A model generated the notes under the pieces. That model saw only the letters and a program-made list of their open reading frames with translations, had not been told where the DNA came from and did not search any database. A stretch of DNA of 64,000 nt, taken from NCBI GenBank assembly GCA_021776195.1, contig JAJFGK010000012.1, forward strand, positions 62,001-126,000, read 5' to 3'. This document shows positions 44,452-52,777 of the stretch, one piece after another. The position numbers were made by a program, and so were the translations under genes. How positions within the stretch are numbered: position 1 is the stretch's first letter; every line of letters starts with the position of its first letter. The stretch is from Kiloniellaceae bacterium. GTDB taxonomy: Bacteria; Pseudomonadota; Alphaproteobacteria; Kiloniellales; Kiloniellaceae.

Positions 44452-45288
44452 ATGACTGACGCGACAACCACAGCAGATGCGACCATAGCGTCGGCCTCAC
44501 GGCCGCGGCTGGCGCCCGGCCTCGATCTGGCGACTCTCTTGGGAGTCTTCGGGGCCTTTGCGGTGATCGCCATCGCGATGGTCCTGGGAGGATCGGTCGA
44601 CGCCTTCTTCAACCTGCCATCGGTCCTGATCGTTATTGTCGGCACCTTCCTCGTCACCACCGTGTCCTTCACGCTCGACGAGGTCGTGCGCGCCCAGGGT
44701 GTGATGCTGCGGGCGGCACTCTACACCTGCGAGGAACCGGCGCACGCCGCGCATCAGGTCCTTTATCTGGCAGACTACGCACGCAAGAAGGGCAAGTTGA
44801 AGCTGCAGCACATCATCGAGGATTTCCACCAGAACGATTTCCTGTACCGGGGTGTATCGATGGTGGTCGACGGCATGCCGACCGAGGAGCTCGCGCGGGT
44901 CCTGCAGCGGGAAACCGAGGCGACTCACGCCCGCCATCAGCGCTCGGCCGGAATCCTGCGACGCGCCGGCGAAGTGGCCCCCGCCATGGGCCTGATCGGC
45001 ACCCTGGTCGGTCTGGTCCACATGCTGGGCAACCTGGAGGATCCCTCGAAGATCGGCCCCAGTATGGCTGTCGCCCTGCTGACGACCTTCTATGGCGCTG
45101 TCCTGGCCAACATGGTCTTCACGCCGCTGGCGACCAAGCTGGAGCGCAATGCCCAGGTCGAGGCGAGCGTCAATCTGATCTACTGCCTGGGCGCGGCCTC
45201 GATAAGCCGCCAGGAGAATCCGCGCCGGCTGGAGATGATGATCAACACCACCCTGCCGCCCGGCGACAGGGTCAGTTACTTCGAATAG
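44452..45288 (+). CDS. motA: MotA/PomA-type stator subunit
   Basis: 278 residues with four hydrophobic segments: GLDLATLLGVFGAFAVIAIAM, NLPSVLIVIVGTFLVTTV, GEVAPAMGLIGTLVGLVHML and MAVALLTTFYGAVLANMVF, the last two being the proton- or sodium-path helices with the conserved Pro and Thr. The cytoplasmic loop has ETEATHARHQRSAGILRRAGE. The N-terminal extension before segment one resembles PomA-like homologues. No motB gene is in this window, so the partner must lie elsewhere. It is the fifth gene of the fliF operon. Confidence 0.85.
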   Translation: MTDATTTADATIASASRPRLAPGLDLATLLGVFGAFAVIAIAMVLGGSVDAFFNLPSVLIVIVGTFLVTTVSFTLDEVVRAQGVMLRAALYTCEEPAHAAHQVLYLADYARKKGKLKLQHIIEDFHQNDFLYRGVSMVVDGMPTEELARVLQRETEATHARHQRSAGILRRAGEVAPAMGLIGTLVGLVHMLGNLEDPSKIGPSMAVALLTTFYGAVLANMVFTPLATKLERNAQVEASVNLIYCLGAASISRQENPRRLEMMINTTLPPGDRVSYFE

Positions 45289-45343
45289 TGGATTTGGAAA
45301 GACCGGGTTCAGTCATGCAACAGCCTAGATTTGGAGAGAAGGC

Positions 45344-46729
45344 ATGAGACTTCTCATAGTAGGATCACTCGATGGCCACATCGTCACTGCCGGCAAGATT
45401 GCGCTGGAACGTGGTGCCAAGGTCGCCCACTCCGACGACATAGATGGGGCCCTGACAGCCCTACGGGCCGGCCAAGGCGCGGACCTGGTCATGGTCGATG
45501 TCGGTCTCGATATCGGGCGCATGATCGTGAGTCTCGAAACGGAGCGTATCCACGTCACCGTGGTCGCCTGTGGCATCGATGCCAGCCCCAAGCAGGCAGC
45601 CGCCGCGATCCGGGCCGGAGCGAAGGAATATGTCCCGCTGCCGCCCGACGCGGAACTGATCGCCGCCGTCCTGGCCGCCGTCGCCGAAGAGACCAATGCC
45701 CTGATCTTCCGCGACCCGGCGATGAACAAGGTGCTTCGCCTGGCCGAACAGGTCGCCTCATCGGATGCGTCGGTCATGATTACCGGCGAATCCGGAACCG
45801 GCAAGGAGGTCATGGCACGCTTCATTCACAGCAAGTCGAAGCGTGCGCACCACAGCTTCATTTCGGTCAACTGCGCGGCCATTCCGGAAAATCTCCTGGA
45901 ATCGGAGCTCTTCGGCCACGAAAAGGGCGCCTTCACCGGGGCGGTCTCGCGGCGCATCGGCAAGTTCGAGGAAGCCAACGGCGGAACCCTGCTGCTCGAT
46001 GAAATCTCGGAAATGCATCCCCGCCTGCAGGCCAAGCTGCTGCGCGCGGTCCAGGAGCGCGAAATCGACCGGGTCGGTGGAAGTCAGCCGACCAAGGTCG
46101 ATATTCGCCTGTTGGCGACGTCCAACCGCAACCTGGAGGAGGAGGTTCGCAAGGGCAATTTCCGCGAGGATCTATACTACCGCCTCAATGTCGTGAATAT
46201 CGATCTTCCGCCGCTGCGCGAACGCAGCCAGGACGTCATCATCCTGGCCGAACACTTTGCCAACAAGTACGCCGAGGCCAACGGCTTTCCGCCCCCGACC
46301 CTGGCGCCCTCGGCTGTCGCCGCGCTTCAGCGCCATCATTGGCGCGGCAACGTGCGTGAACTCGAGAACACCATGCATCGGGCGATCCTGCTGTTTCAAG
46401 ACGGTGTCATCGAGGCCGAACATGTGGTGCTGACAGGCACCAGTCTCGCGCCGCTGGTCAAGGCCGCCGGCCAGACCGCTCCGACCGGCGACGAGGCGGA
46501 CGCCAGCGAGAACGAAGAAGCCAACACCAAGACCCTGGTCGGACGAACGGTGGCCGATGTCGAGAAGGATCTGATCCTGGAGACCCTCAACCACTGCTTT
46601 GGCAATCGTACCCACGCGGCCAACATTCTCGGTATTTCGATCCGCACGCTGCGCAACAAGTTGAAGCTCTACAACCAGGAAGGAATTGCGGTTCCCTCGC
46701 CCGGCGAGGGCGAACGGACCTTCGCGTGA
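45344..46729 (+). CDS. flbD: Sigma-54-dependent flagellar regulator FlbD
   Basis: 461 residues. Residues 1-115 are a receiver-like fold without the acidic triad (MRLLIVGS replaces the usual D-D start; [10 protein letters not shown] is a remnant). The AAA+ domain has Walker [10 protein letters not shown], the sigma-54 contact loop GAFTGA, Walker B LLLDEIS and the arginine-rich [18 protein letters not shown] Fis-type helix-turn-helix ([20 protein letters not shown]) ends the protein. In Caulobacter FlbD activates late sigma-54 promoters and represses fliF, controlled by FliX. Its location in the fliF-flhA operon matches that assignment. Likely binding sites are noted at the flagellin and fliF promoters. 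Confidence 0.9.
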   Translation: MRLLIVGSLDGHIVTAGKIALERGAKVAHSDDIDGALTALRAGQGADLVMVDVGLDIGRMIVSLETERIHVTVVACGIDASPKQAAAAIRAGAKEYVPLPPDAELIAAVLAAVAEETNALIFRDPAMNKVLRLAEQVASSDASVMITGESGTGKEVMARFIHSKSKRAHHSFISVNCAAIPENLLESELFGHEKGAFTGAVSRRIGKFEEANGGTLLLDEISEMHPRLQAKLLRAVQEREIDRVGGSQPTKVDIRLLATSNRNLEEEVRKGNFREDLYYRLNVVNIDLPPLRERSQDVIILAEHFANKYAEANGFPPPTLAPSAVAALQRHHWRGNVRELENTMHRAILLFQDGVIEAEHVVLTGTSLAPLVKAAGQTAPTGDEADASENEEANTKTLVGRTVADVEKDLILETLNHCFGNRTHAANILGISIRTLRNKLKLYNQEGIAVPSPGEGERTFA

Positions 46730-46767
46730 ACGAGACCGCACGACCAGTAACGGCGGGTTAGCCAGAC

Positions 46768-48882
46768 ATGGCGGACAGCAACACAGTCGGACAGCCTGGC
46801 GAGGGCCAGGATTTCCTGTCGCGGGCGCAGGTGGCCTTGCGCCGGGGCGACCTTGCCTTGGCGCTTGGCGTCACGACGATTCTCGTTGTCCTGATTCTGC
46901 CCCTGCCGAGCTGGTTGCTCGACGTCGCCCTGGCGATCTCCATTACCTTCGCGGTCGTCATCCTGATGACCGTCCTTTTCATGCAAAAGCCGCTGGACTT
47001 CAGTTCCTTCCCCATGGTGCTGCTGATCACCACCATGATCAGACTGTCCTTGAACCTCGCCTCGACGCGTTTGATCCTGTCCGACGGGCACGAAGGACCA
47101 CAGGCCGCGGGTCAGGTGATCCAGGCTTTCGGCACCTTCGTCATGGGCGGCAACTTCGTCATCGGCATCATCATTTTCGCCATTCTGGTGATCGTGAACT
47201 TCGTCGTCATCACCAAGGGTTCGGGCCGCATCGCCGAGGTCGCCGCGCGCTTCAGCCTGGATGCCCTGCCGGGCAAGCAGATGGCGATCGACGCCGACCT
47301 CTCGGCCGGTCTGATCGACGAGAAGGATGCCCGTGGCCGCCGTCAAGAGCTGGAGGACGAGAGCAATTTCTTCGGCGCCATGGACGGTGCCGCGAAGTTC
47401 GTCCGCGGCGATGCCATCGCCGGCCTGCTGATCACCTTCATCAACGTGGTGGGCGGGATCATCATCGGTGTCGCGCAGAAAGATCTGAGCTTCTCGCAGG
47501 CCGCCCACACCTACACCCTGCTGACCGTGGGCGACGGCCTGGTGACCCAGATCCCCGCCCTGATCGTCTCGATCGGCGCCGGCCTTCTGGTTTCCAAGGC
47601 AGGAGTCACGGGGTCGGCCGACCAGGCCCTGTTCGGCCAGCTGAGCGGCTATCCCCGGGCGCTCGGCGTGTCGGCCTTCCTGATGCTGAGCTTAAGCCTA
47701 CTTCCCGGCATTCCCTTTCTGCCCTTCCTGTTGCTCAGTGCCGTCTCCGGCGGCCTTGCCTACAAGGCCTCCGCCCGTCACGCCCTGGCCGCTCAAACAG
47801 AGGCCGCCGAGATCTCCGCCGATCAGGCGGCGATCACCGCCAAGTCGGAGGAGCCGATTACGGCGGCCCTGCAGATCGATCAGGTCCGCCTCGAGCTGGG
47901 CTATGGGCTGCTGCCCATGATCAATGGCGAGGGCGGTCATCGCCTGACCGACCAGATCAAATCGCTGCGGCACCAGTTGGCCCAGGAGATGGGCTTCGTG
48001 CTGCCTTCGGTGCGCATTCAAGACAATCTGCAACTGCCTCCCAACAGCTATGTCCTGCGCATCAAGGAGGTCGAAGCCGGGCGCGGCGAGCTTCGCCCCA
48101 GCATGCTCTTGATCATGGATCCGCGGGGCGAGAAAATCGCCCTGCCGGGCGAGGAAACCCAAGAGCCGACCTTCGGCCTGGCCGCCATGTGGTGCGAGGA
48201 AAGCAACCGCGAGGAGGCACTGTTCCGTGGCTACACCGTGGTCGATCCGCCGACCGTCATCACCACCCACCTGACCGAGGTTATCAAGGACAACACCTCG
48301 GAACTGCTGTCCTACGCAGAGACGCAAAAGCTGCTCGACGAGCTGGACGAGGATCAGCAAAAGCTGGTCAGCGACATCGTCCCGACACAGATTTCCGTGG
48401 GCGGAATCCAGCGCATTCTTCAGAACCTCCTGGGCGAGCGCATCTCGATCCGCGACCTGCCCACCATCTTGGAGGGCGTTTCCGAGGCCTGCGGCTACAC
48501 CCGTCACGTCTCGGCCATAACCGAGCACGTCCGGGCCCGGTTGGCGCGCCAGATTTCGAATTCCCAGCTCAATCCGGACGGCATCATTCCCATGATCACC
48601 CTGTCGCCCGATTGGGAGCAGGCATTCGCGGAGAACCTTGTCGGCGAGGGCGAGGAACGGCAGCTCGCCATGGCGCCCAGCAAGCTGCAGGAGTTTATTG
48701 CCGCCGTGCGCCAGACCTTCGAGCGGCAAGCGATGATTGGCGAGAACCCCATTCTGCTGACCAGTCCCGGCATTCGTCCCTACGTTCGCTCGATCGTCGA
48801 ACGGTTCCGGCCCTCGACCGTGGTGCTCTCGCAAAACGAGATCCACGCCAAGGCCAAGATCAAAACCCTAGGCCAGTTGTAG
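46768..48882 (+). CDS. flhA: Flagellar export gate protein FlhA
   Basis: 704 residues. Eight hydrophobic segments occupy the first 340 residues with the FHIPEP-type sequences FSLDALPGKQMAIDADL and ITFINVVGGIIIG. The cytoplasmic half (from about 370) contains LELGYGLLPMINGEGGHRLTDQI in pieces and SYAETQKLLDEL, the substrate and chaperone dock. FlhA forms the nonameric ring of the type III export gate. It is preceded by flbD by 38 bases and followed closely by the flhF-like gene. Confidence 0.94.
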   Translation: MADSNTVGQPGEGQDFLSRAQVALRRGDLALALGVTTILVVLILPLPSWLLDVALAISITFAVVILMTVLFMQKPLDFSSFPMVLLITTMIRLSLNLASTRLILSDGHEGPQAAGQVIQAFGTFVMGGNFVIGIIIFAILVIVNFVVITKGSGRIAEVAARFSLDALPGKQMAIDADLSAGLIDEKDARGRRQELEDESNFFGAMDGAAKFVRGDAIAGLLITFINVVGGIIIGVAQKDLSFSQAAHTYTLLTVGDGLVTQIPALIVSIGAGLLVSKAGVTGSADQALFGQLSGYPRALGVSAFLMLSLSLLPGIPFLPFLLLSAVSGGLAYKASARHALAAQTEAAEISADQAAITAKSEEPITAALQIDQVRLELGYGLLPMINGEGGHRLTDQIKSLRHQLAQEMGFVLPSVRIQDNLQLPPNSYVLRIKEVEAGRGELRPSMLLIMDPRGEKIALPGEETQEPTFGLAAMWCEESNREEALFRGYTVVDPPTVITTHLTEVIKDNTSELLSYAETQKLLDELDEDQQKLVSDIVPTQISVGGIQRILQNLLGERISIRDLPTILEGVSEACGYTRHVSAITEHVRARLARQISNSQLNPDGIIPMITLSPDWEQAFAENLVGEGEERQLAMAPSKLQEFIAAVRQTFERQAMIGENPILLTSPGIRPYVRSIVERFRPSTVVLSQNEIHAKAKIKTLGQL

Positions 48883-48886
48883 ACCG

Positions 48887-49864
48887 ATGCGCCTGAGACA
48901 ATTCCATGCCCAGAGCGTCCCCGAGGCCATGCAGAAGGTTCGCGAGAGCTTGGGCGAGGACGCCATCATCCTGGCCACCCGGGACGACCCAGACGGTGGG
49001 GTGAGCGTCACGGCGGCCCTGGAAGACGAGGCCCTGGAGGAGTTCTCCTTCGCCGACGATCAGCCCGATCTTGGCTCGGTCGACATCATCGCCGAGGCCC
49101 TGGCCTATCATAAGGTGCCTAAGAACCTGAGCGAGCGGCTGCTGCAGGAGTCCAGCGATCGCGTGCGATCCTCCTGGAGGGAGGCCTTTCAGGAGGCCCT
49201 CGGCGCGATTTTCCGCTTCGGCGATCACGATATCGCCCAGATCGACCGGCCCATCCTGCTGCTCGGAACCCCAGGGGTCGGCCGCAGCGCCGCCGCGGCG
49301 CGCCTGGCCCTGCGATACCGTCTGGCCGGCCAGCCTTGCCGAATCGTCACGTTGGATGGCGAGAAGGCCGGCGGTCTGGCGCAGATAACGACCTTCGCCA
49401 AAGCCCTCTCGGTGGATCTGGCCGTCGCCGACAGCGCCGAAGAGCTGGCGCGCCGTGTCGCCGACAGCGGACCCGACTGTCAGCTGGTGATCGATGCGCC
49501 CGGGTGCAACCCGCTCGACGAAGCCGCTCTCGCTCGTCTCGGCGAAATGCTCGAGGCCGCCAAGGCAAAGGCCGTGACCGTGCTGAGCGCCGGTGGCGAC
49601 ACCGCGGAATCGGCGGAGACGGCGCTCGCGTTCGCCAGTCTCGGCACCGAGAGTGTGATCACCACGAAACTCGACCTGGCGCGGCGCTACGGCGGGCTCC
49701 TCAGCGCGGCCTTCGTGGGCGGCATCGCCCTTGCCGCCTGGAGCCGGTCTGGCTCGCTCGGCACCCCTCTGGCCCCCTACAGCAGTGCGACGCTGACCGA
49801 TCTCCTCCTGCCCGAGATCGAAGACAGCGCGCCGGAGTTTGATTTGAGGAAGACCGTATCATGA
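48887..49864 (+). CDS. flhF: FlhF-like SRP GTPase with degenerate P-loop
   Basis: 325 residues, four bases after flhA. The N terminus MRLRQFHAQSVPEAMQKVRE, then GEDAIILATRDD, is FlhF-specific. The G domain, however, departs from consensus: G1 reads LLGTPGVGRSAAAARLA where active SRP GTPases have G-x-x-G-x-G-K-T, so the catalytic lysine is arginine, and the G3 D-T-A-G is DAPG. G4 (TTKLDLARRYGG) is normal. FlhF places the flagellum at the pole. It is shorter than typical FlhF (B region reduced). Loss of nucleotide binding or a nucleotide-independent role is possible. ATGA overlap with flhG. Confidence 0.8.
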   Translation: MRLRQFHAQSVPEAMQKVRESLGEDAIILATRDDPDGGVSVTAALEDEALEEFSFADDQPDLGSVDIIAEALAYHKVPKNLSERLLQESSDRVRSSWREAFQEALGAIFRFGDHDIAQIDRPILLLGTPGVGRSAAAARLALRYRLAGQPCRIVTLDGEKAGGLAQITTFAKALSVDLAVADSAEELARRVADSGPDCQLVIDAPGCNPLDEAALARLGEMLEAAKAKAVTVLSAGGDTAESAETALAFASLGTESVITTKLDLARRYGGLLSAAFVGGIALAAWSRSGSLGTPLAPYSSATLTDLLLPEIEDSAPEFDLRKTVS

Positions 49865-50643
49865 GCTCAGCCACTCATCGGGCCACTGGGCCTTTACCGG
49901 ACCCGCTGCGCGACAAGATCATCGCCGTGGCTTCCGGGAAGGGCGGTGTCGGCAAGACTTGGCTGTCGATCTCCCTGGCCCATGGACTGGCCCTCGCCGG
50001 CCAGCGAATTCTGCTGTTCGACGGCGACATCGGCCTGGCCAATATCGATATTCAGCTCGGCCTCGAGCCAACCCAGGATCTCGGCGCCGTGGTCGAGGGG
50101 CGCAGCAGCCTGAAAGAGGTCGTCCTGCGCTATCAGCGCGGCGGTTTCGACGTGATTGCCGGCCGCTCGGGGTCGGGCAGCCTGTCCAGCCTGCCGCTCA
50201 CCAGGCTGCGCGATCTGGTCGGCGATCTGAAACGGCTCGCCGGGGGATACGACCGCGTGATCCTCGACCTCGGAGCGGGGATCGAGCAGACCGTCCGCTT
50301 CCTTGCCGCGCAGGCCGGGACCTGCCTGGTGATCACCAACGACGAACCAACCGCGCTGACCGATGCCTATGCCTTCATCAAACTCACCAGCAAGATGGGG
50401 GCAGCCTGCGATTTGCGGATCCTGGTCAACATGGCCCAGTCCCAGCGCGAGGGCGAGCGGACCTACATGACCCTGCGCAAGGCTTGCGAGTCCTTTCTCG
50501 GTCTGACGCCGTCGCTGGCCGGCGTGCTGCTGCGCGATCCCAAGGTGCGCGAGGCGATCCGCCATCAGGTGCCGATCCTCACCCGCCATCCGACTTCGAA
50601 CATCGCCAAGGAGATAGAAAGTCTCGCCAAGACGCTTCGCTGA
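49861..50643 (+). CDS. flhG: MinD-like ATPase FlhG
   Basis: 260 residues. The deviant Walker A of the ParA/MinD family is KGGVGKTWLS (signature K-G-G-V-G-K-T), Walker A' LLFDGDIGLANIDI, and switch II VILDLGAGIEQTV. The C terminus has the amphipathic end SNIAKEIESLAKTL expected for a MinD-like membrane anchor. FlhG limits flagellar number by antagonising FlhF. Translationally coupled to flhF, which suits a stoichiometric pair. Its walker motifs are intact, unlike those of FlhF here. Confidence 0.9.
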   Translation: MSSATHRATGPLPDPLRDKIIAVASGKGGVGKTWLSISLAHGLALAGQRILLFDGDIGLANIDIQLGLEPTQDLGAVVEGRSSLKEVVLRYQRGGFDVIAGRSGSGSLSSLPLTRLRDLVGDLKRLAGGYDRVILDLGAGIEQTVRFLAAQAGTCLVITNDEPTALTDAYAFIKLTSKMGAACDLRILVNMAQSQREGERTYMTLRKACESFLGLTPSLAGVLLRDPKVREAIRHQVPILTRHPTSNIAKEIESLAKTLR

Positions 50644-50686
50644 AAGCGTCCAAAAAAACATCGGGGGAGCCAGGAGAGATAAGGAC

Positions 50687-50731
50687 ATGCGGCTGCAAGG
50701 CAGCCGCGTGAATGACCCGATCGATGAATGA
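50687..50731 (+). CDS. Possible leader ORF of 14 codons
   Basis: An ATG at 50687 follows GGAGAG by a suitable distance and encodes MRLQGSRVNDPIDE, ending at TGA 50729-50731, inside the start region of the next gene. A 7-bp stem (50690-50696 with 50700-50706) covers its first codons. Neither start of the downstream gene has its own ribosome binding site, so translation may be coupled through this short frame. It is an inference from layout only. Confidence 0.35.
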   Translation: MRLQGSRVNDPIDE

Positions 50732-52580
50732 CGTAGTGATCAAATCGACTGGCCCCGCCCCGGCACACAGCACCCCGTCTTTGGGTGCCAGCGGGAAGAT
50801 CAGCGATCCGCCGCCGGCCCTGGTCCGTGCCGAGCCAGGTCATATCGTTCGCGGCAGTGTGATAGGTGCCGATGAACGCGGAGCGGTCTTGATCCGCAGC
50901 GACAGCGGCACCTTCAAACTTTCCAGTCCCCATCCGCCTCCCCTCGGCAGCCAGGTCACTTTACAGGTCCGCCAATCCGGACCTGCACTGCAGGTCCTGA
51001 TCCTGCGGGTTGAAGGCGGCACGCCCTCGGGAGAGCCCGGGCCCACCGCCAAGACCACGGCTTTGCCCGGGCCGACAGTCACCGGGCCGACCGCCACCGG
51101 GCCGACCGCCCCTGGACTGGCGCCGATCAAGGATCTGCTGCAGATCAATCAACGGGTCGCCGCCGTGCTGCAGGTCCCGCCGTCCAATCGAAGCGCCCTG
51201 CCGGTCAGCCTGCAGGATCTCGGTGCCGGCCAGACCTTGCAGCTGCGGATCGTCGGCATCGGCGTGGCCAGTGCGGCGGCCGCGCCGGCGGTCCTGTCAG
51301 CCCCTGCCGGGCACGGCGCCAAGGCCATCAAAGCCGCGGCCCAACCGGCGGCAAATCCTGCTGTGTCCGGACCGCTGGCGGCAGGTGCGAAGGTCGCCAA
51401 CGCGGTGGAACAGGCCGGCCCGCAAGCTGTCCTCGCACAGCGCGGGGCAGCCCAGCCCCTGCCCGGTCCTGGGCCGCTCGCGGCGGCCACGGTCGTGGCG
51501 CCGGTCAGCGGGGGGCCAAGCGCTCGGAACGCTCTGGCTCCTGTCGTCGGTGCAGGCCAATCGAGCGGCCCCCCGCAAGGCGCCTCTTCCCCTGTTTCCA
51601 CCGCCGCGTCACGGCCCACCGGCGTTCCAGCAGGACTGCCTGGCGGGCCAACCCCGGGCACCGATCAGAGGCCCGGTCCGATCCCATCGCCTGCACTGGC
51701 CGGCCCAGCCGGCCCCCTGCGCTTCACCGCCTCGGTGACCCACAGCGACCTGCGTGGCCTGCCGGTTCTGCAGAGCCCGGTCGGCACGCTGCAGCTCGAA
51801 CTGCCGATCCCCCTGCCCCGGGGCGCTTCCCTGGCCTTCGAGGTACTGCCATCCAGCCTTGCTGCCTTGACGGCGGGAACGCCGGTCTCGGGCAGCACCC
51901 AACCATGGCCGGGGATGCACGAGCTGGCCGGCCTGGTGGCCGGCGACCCGGGCCTGCGCGCCCTGGCGGAGCTTTTCCTGCCGCAGGTCGGCGGCCGTCT
52001 GGCGGCGGGTATCCTCGTGTTCTTGACGACCCTGCGCGGCGGCCGCGTCGACGGCTGGCTCGGTGCGCAGCTACCGGCGATCCGGGCCCTGAAGGACGGC
52101 CGCCTGCTGGACAAACTGGGAGAAGACTTCACCCGCCTGTCGCGCAGCGTCGAGGGCAGCGGCGGGGAATGGCGTATGCACTTCATCCCGGTTCTGGGCG
52201 ATGCGCGGCTCGAACAGTTGCGGCTCTTCCTGCGAAGGCCCGACCGCGACCGAGACCAGGCGGCGGAGGGTCAAGACGAGCCCGCCGGCCGCGCCAATCG
52301 GTTTGTGATCGAGGCGGCGCTCAAACGCCTCGGTGTTCTGCAGCTCGACGGCCTGGTCCTGGCGGACAAAAATCGCTTCGACCTGGTGCTGCGCAGCGAC
52401 CGCACGCTCTCCGCCCAGGCCCGTCAAAAAATCCGCGCCCTGTTCCAAGACAGCAGCCGCGCGGCCGGACTGACGGGCGAGATCGCGTTTCACGGCGGCG
52501 ATGCCCAATCCCTGCTTCGGTTTGACGCGGCGGGCCCGGTGCCAACCCGGGGGGATACGGGGTTGGCCCAAAGGGCTTAA
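50712..52580 (+). CDS. FliK-like proline/alanine-rich protein
   Basis: 622 residues from ATG 50712 (50724 also possible; neither has a good ribosome binding site). Residues 1-100 include a beta-type domain (GHIVRGSVIGADERGAVLIRS, LGSQVTLQVRQSG). About 100-330 is Pro/Ala/Gly-rich and disordered. The C-terminal 240 residues (MHELAGLVAGDPGLRALAEL, HFIPVLGDARLEQLRLFLRR and RFVIEAALKRLGVLQLDGL) have the look of a FliK-type C-terminal domain, without its L-x-P-x-x-L-G motif. Its place at the end of the basal-body operon suggests a flagellar role; FliK-like is the best label I can give. Confidence 0.55.
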   Translation: MTRSMNDVVIKSTGPAPAHSTPSLGASGKISDPPPALVRAEPGHIVRGSVIGADERGAVLIRSDSGTFKLSSPHPPPLGSQVTLQVRQSGPALQVLILRVEGGTPSGEPGPTAKTTALPGPTVTGPTATGPTAPGLAPIKDLLQINQRVAAVLQVPPSNRSALPVSLQDLGAGQTLQLRIVGIGVASAAAAPAVLSAPAGHGAKAIKAAAQPAANPAVSGPLAAGAKVANAVEQAGPQAVLAQRGAAQPLPGPGPLAAATVVAPVSGGPSARNALAPVVGAGQSSGPPQGASSPVSTAASRPTGVPAGLPGGPTPGTDQRPGPIPSPALAGPAGPLRFTASVTHSDLRGLPVLQSPVGTLQLELPIPLPRGASLAFEVLPSSLAALTAGTPVSGSTQPWPGMHELAGLVAGDPGLRALAELFLPQVGGRLAAGILVFLTTLRGGRVDGWLGAQLPAIRALKDGRLLDKLGEDFTRLSRSVEGSGGEWRMHFIPVLGDARLEQLRLFLRRPDRDRDQAAEGQDEPAGRANRFVIEAALKRLGVLQLDGLVLADKNRFDLVLRSDRTLSAQARQKIRALFQDSSRAAGLTGEIAFHGGDAQSLLRFDAAGPVPTRGDTGLAQRA

Positions 52581-52777
52581 CGCCTTTCTTTGCGGTTCAA
52601 ACGTCTCCCGGGAAGCGGGATTCTCCTCGCGGTCTGCGCGAAATCTTGCTATCCTACCATCTCAAGAGGCGAGAAAGCATCGGATAACGATCTTGGGCCA
52701 GCTCTCTTGGGGAAGTGGGCCGCAACGTCGGCAAAGGCAGACAGTAAGTATCGATCTGCCTGGGGAGAGATTTGGTG

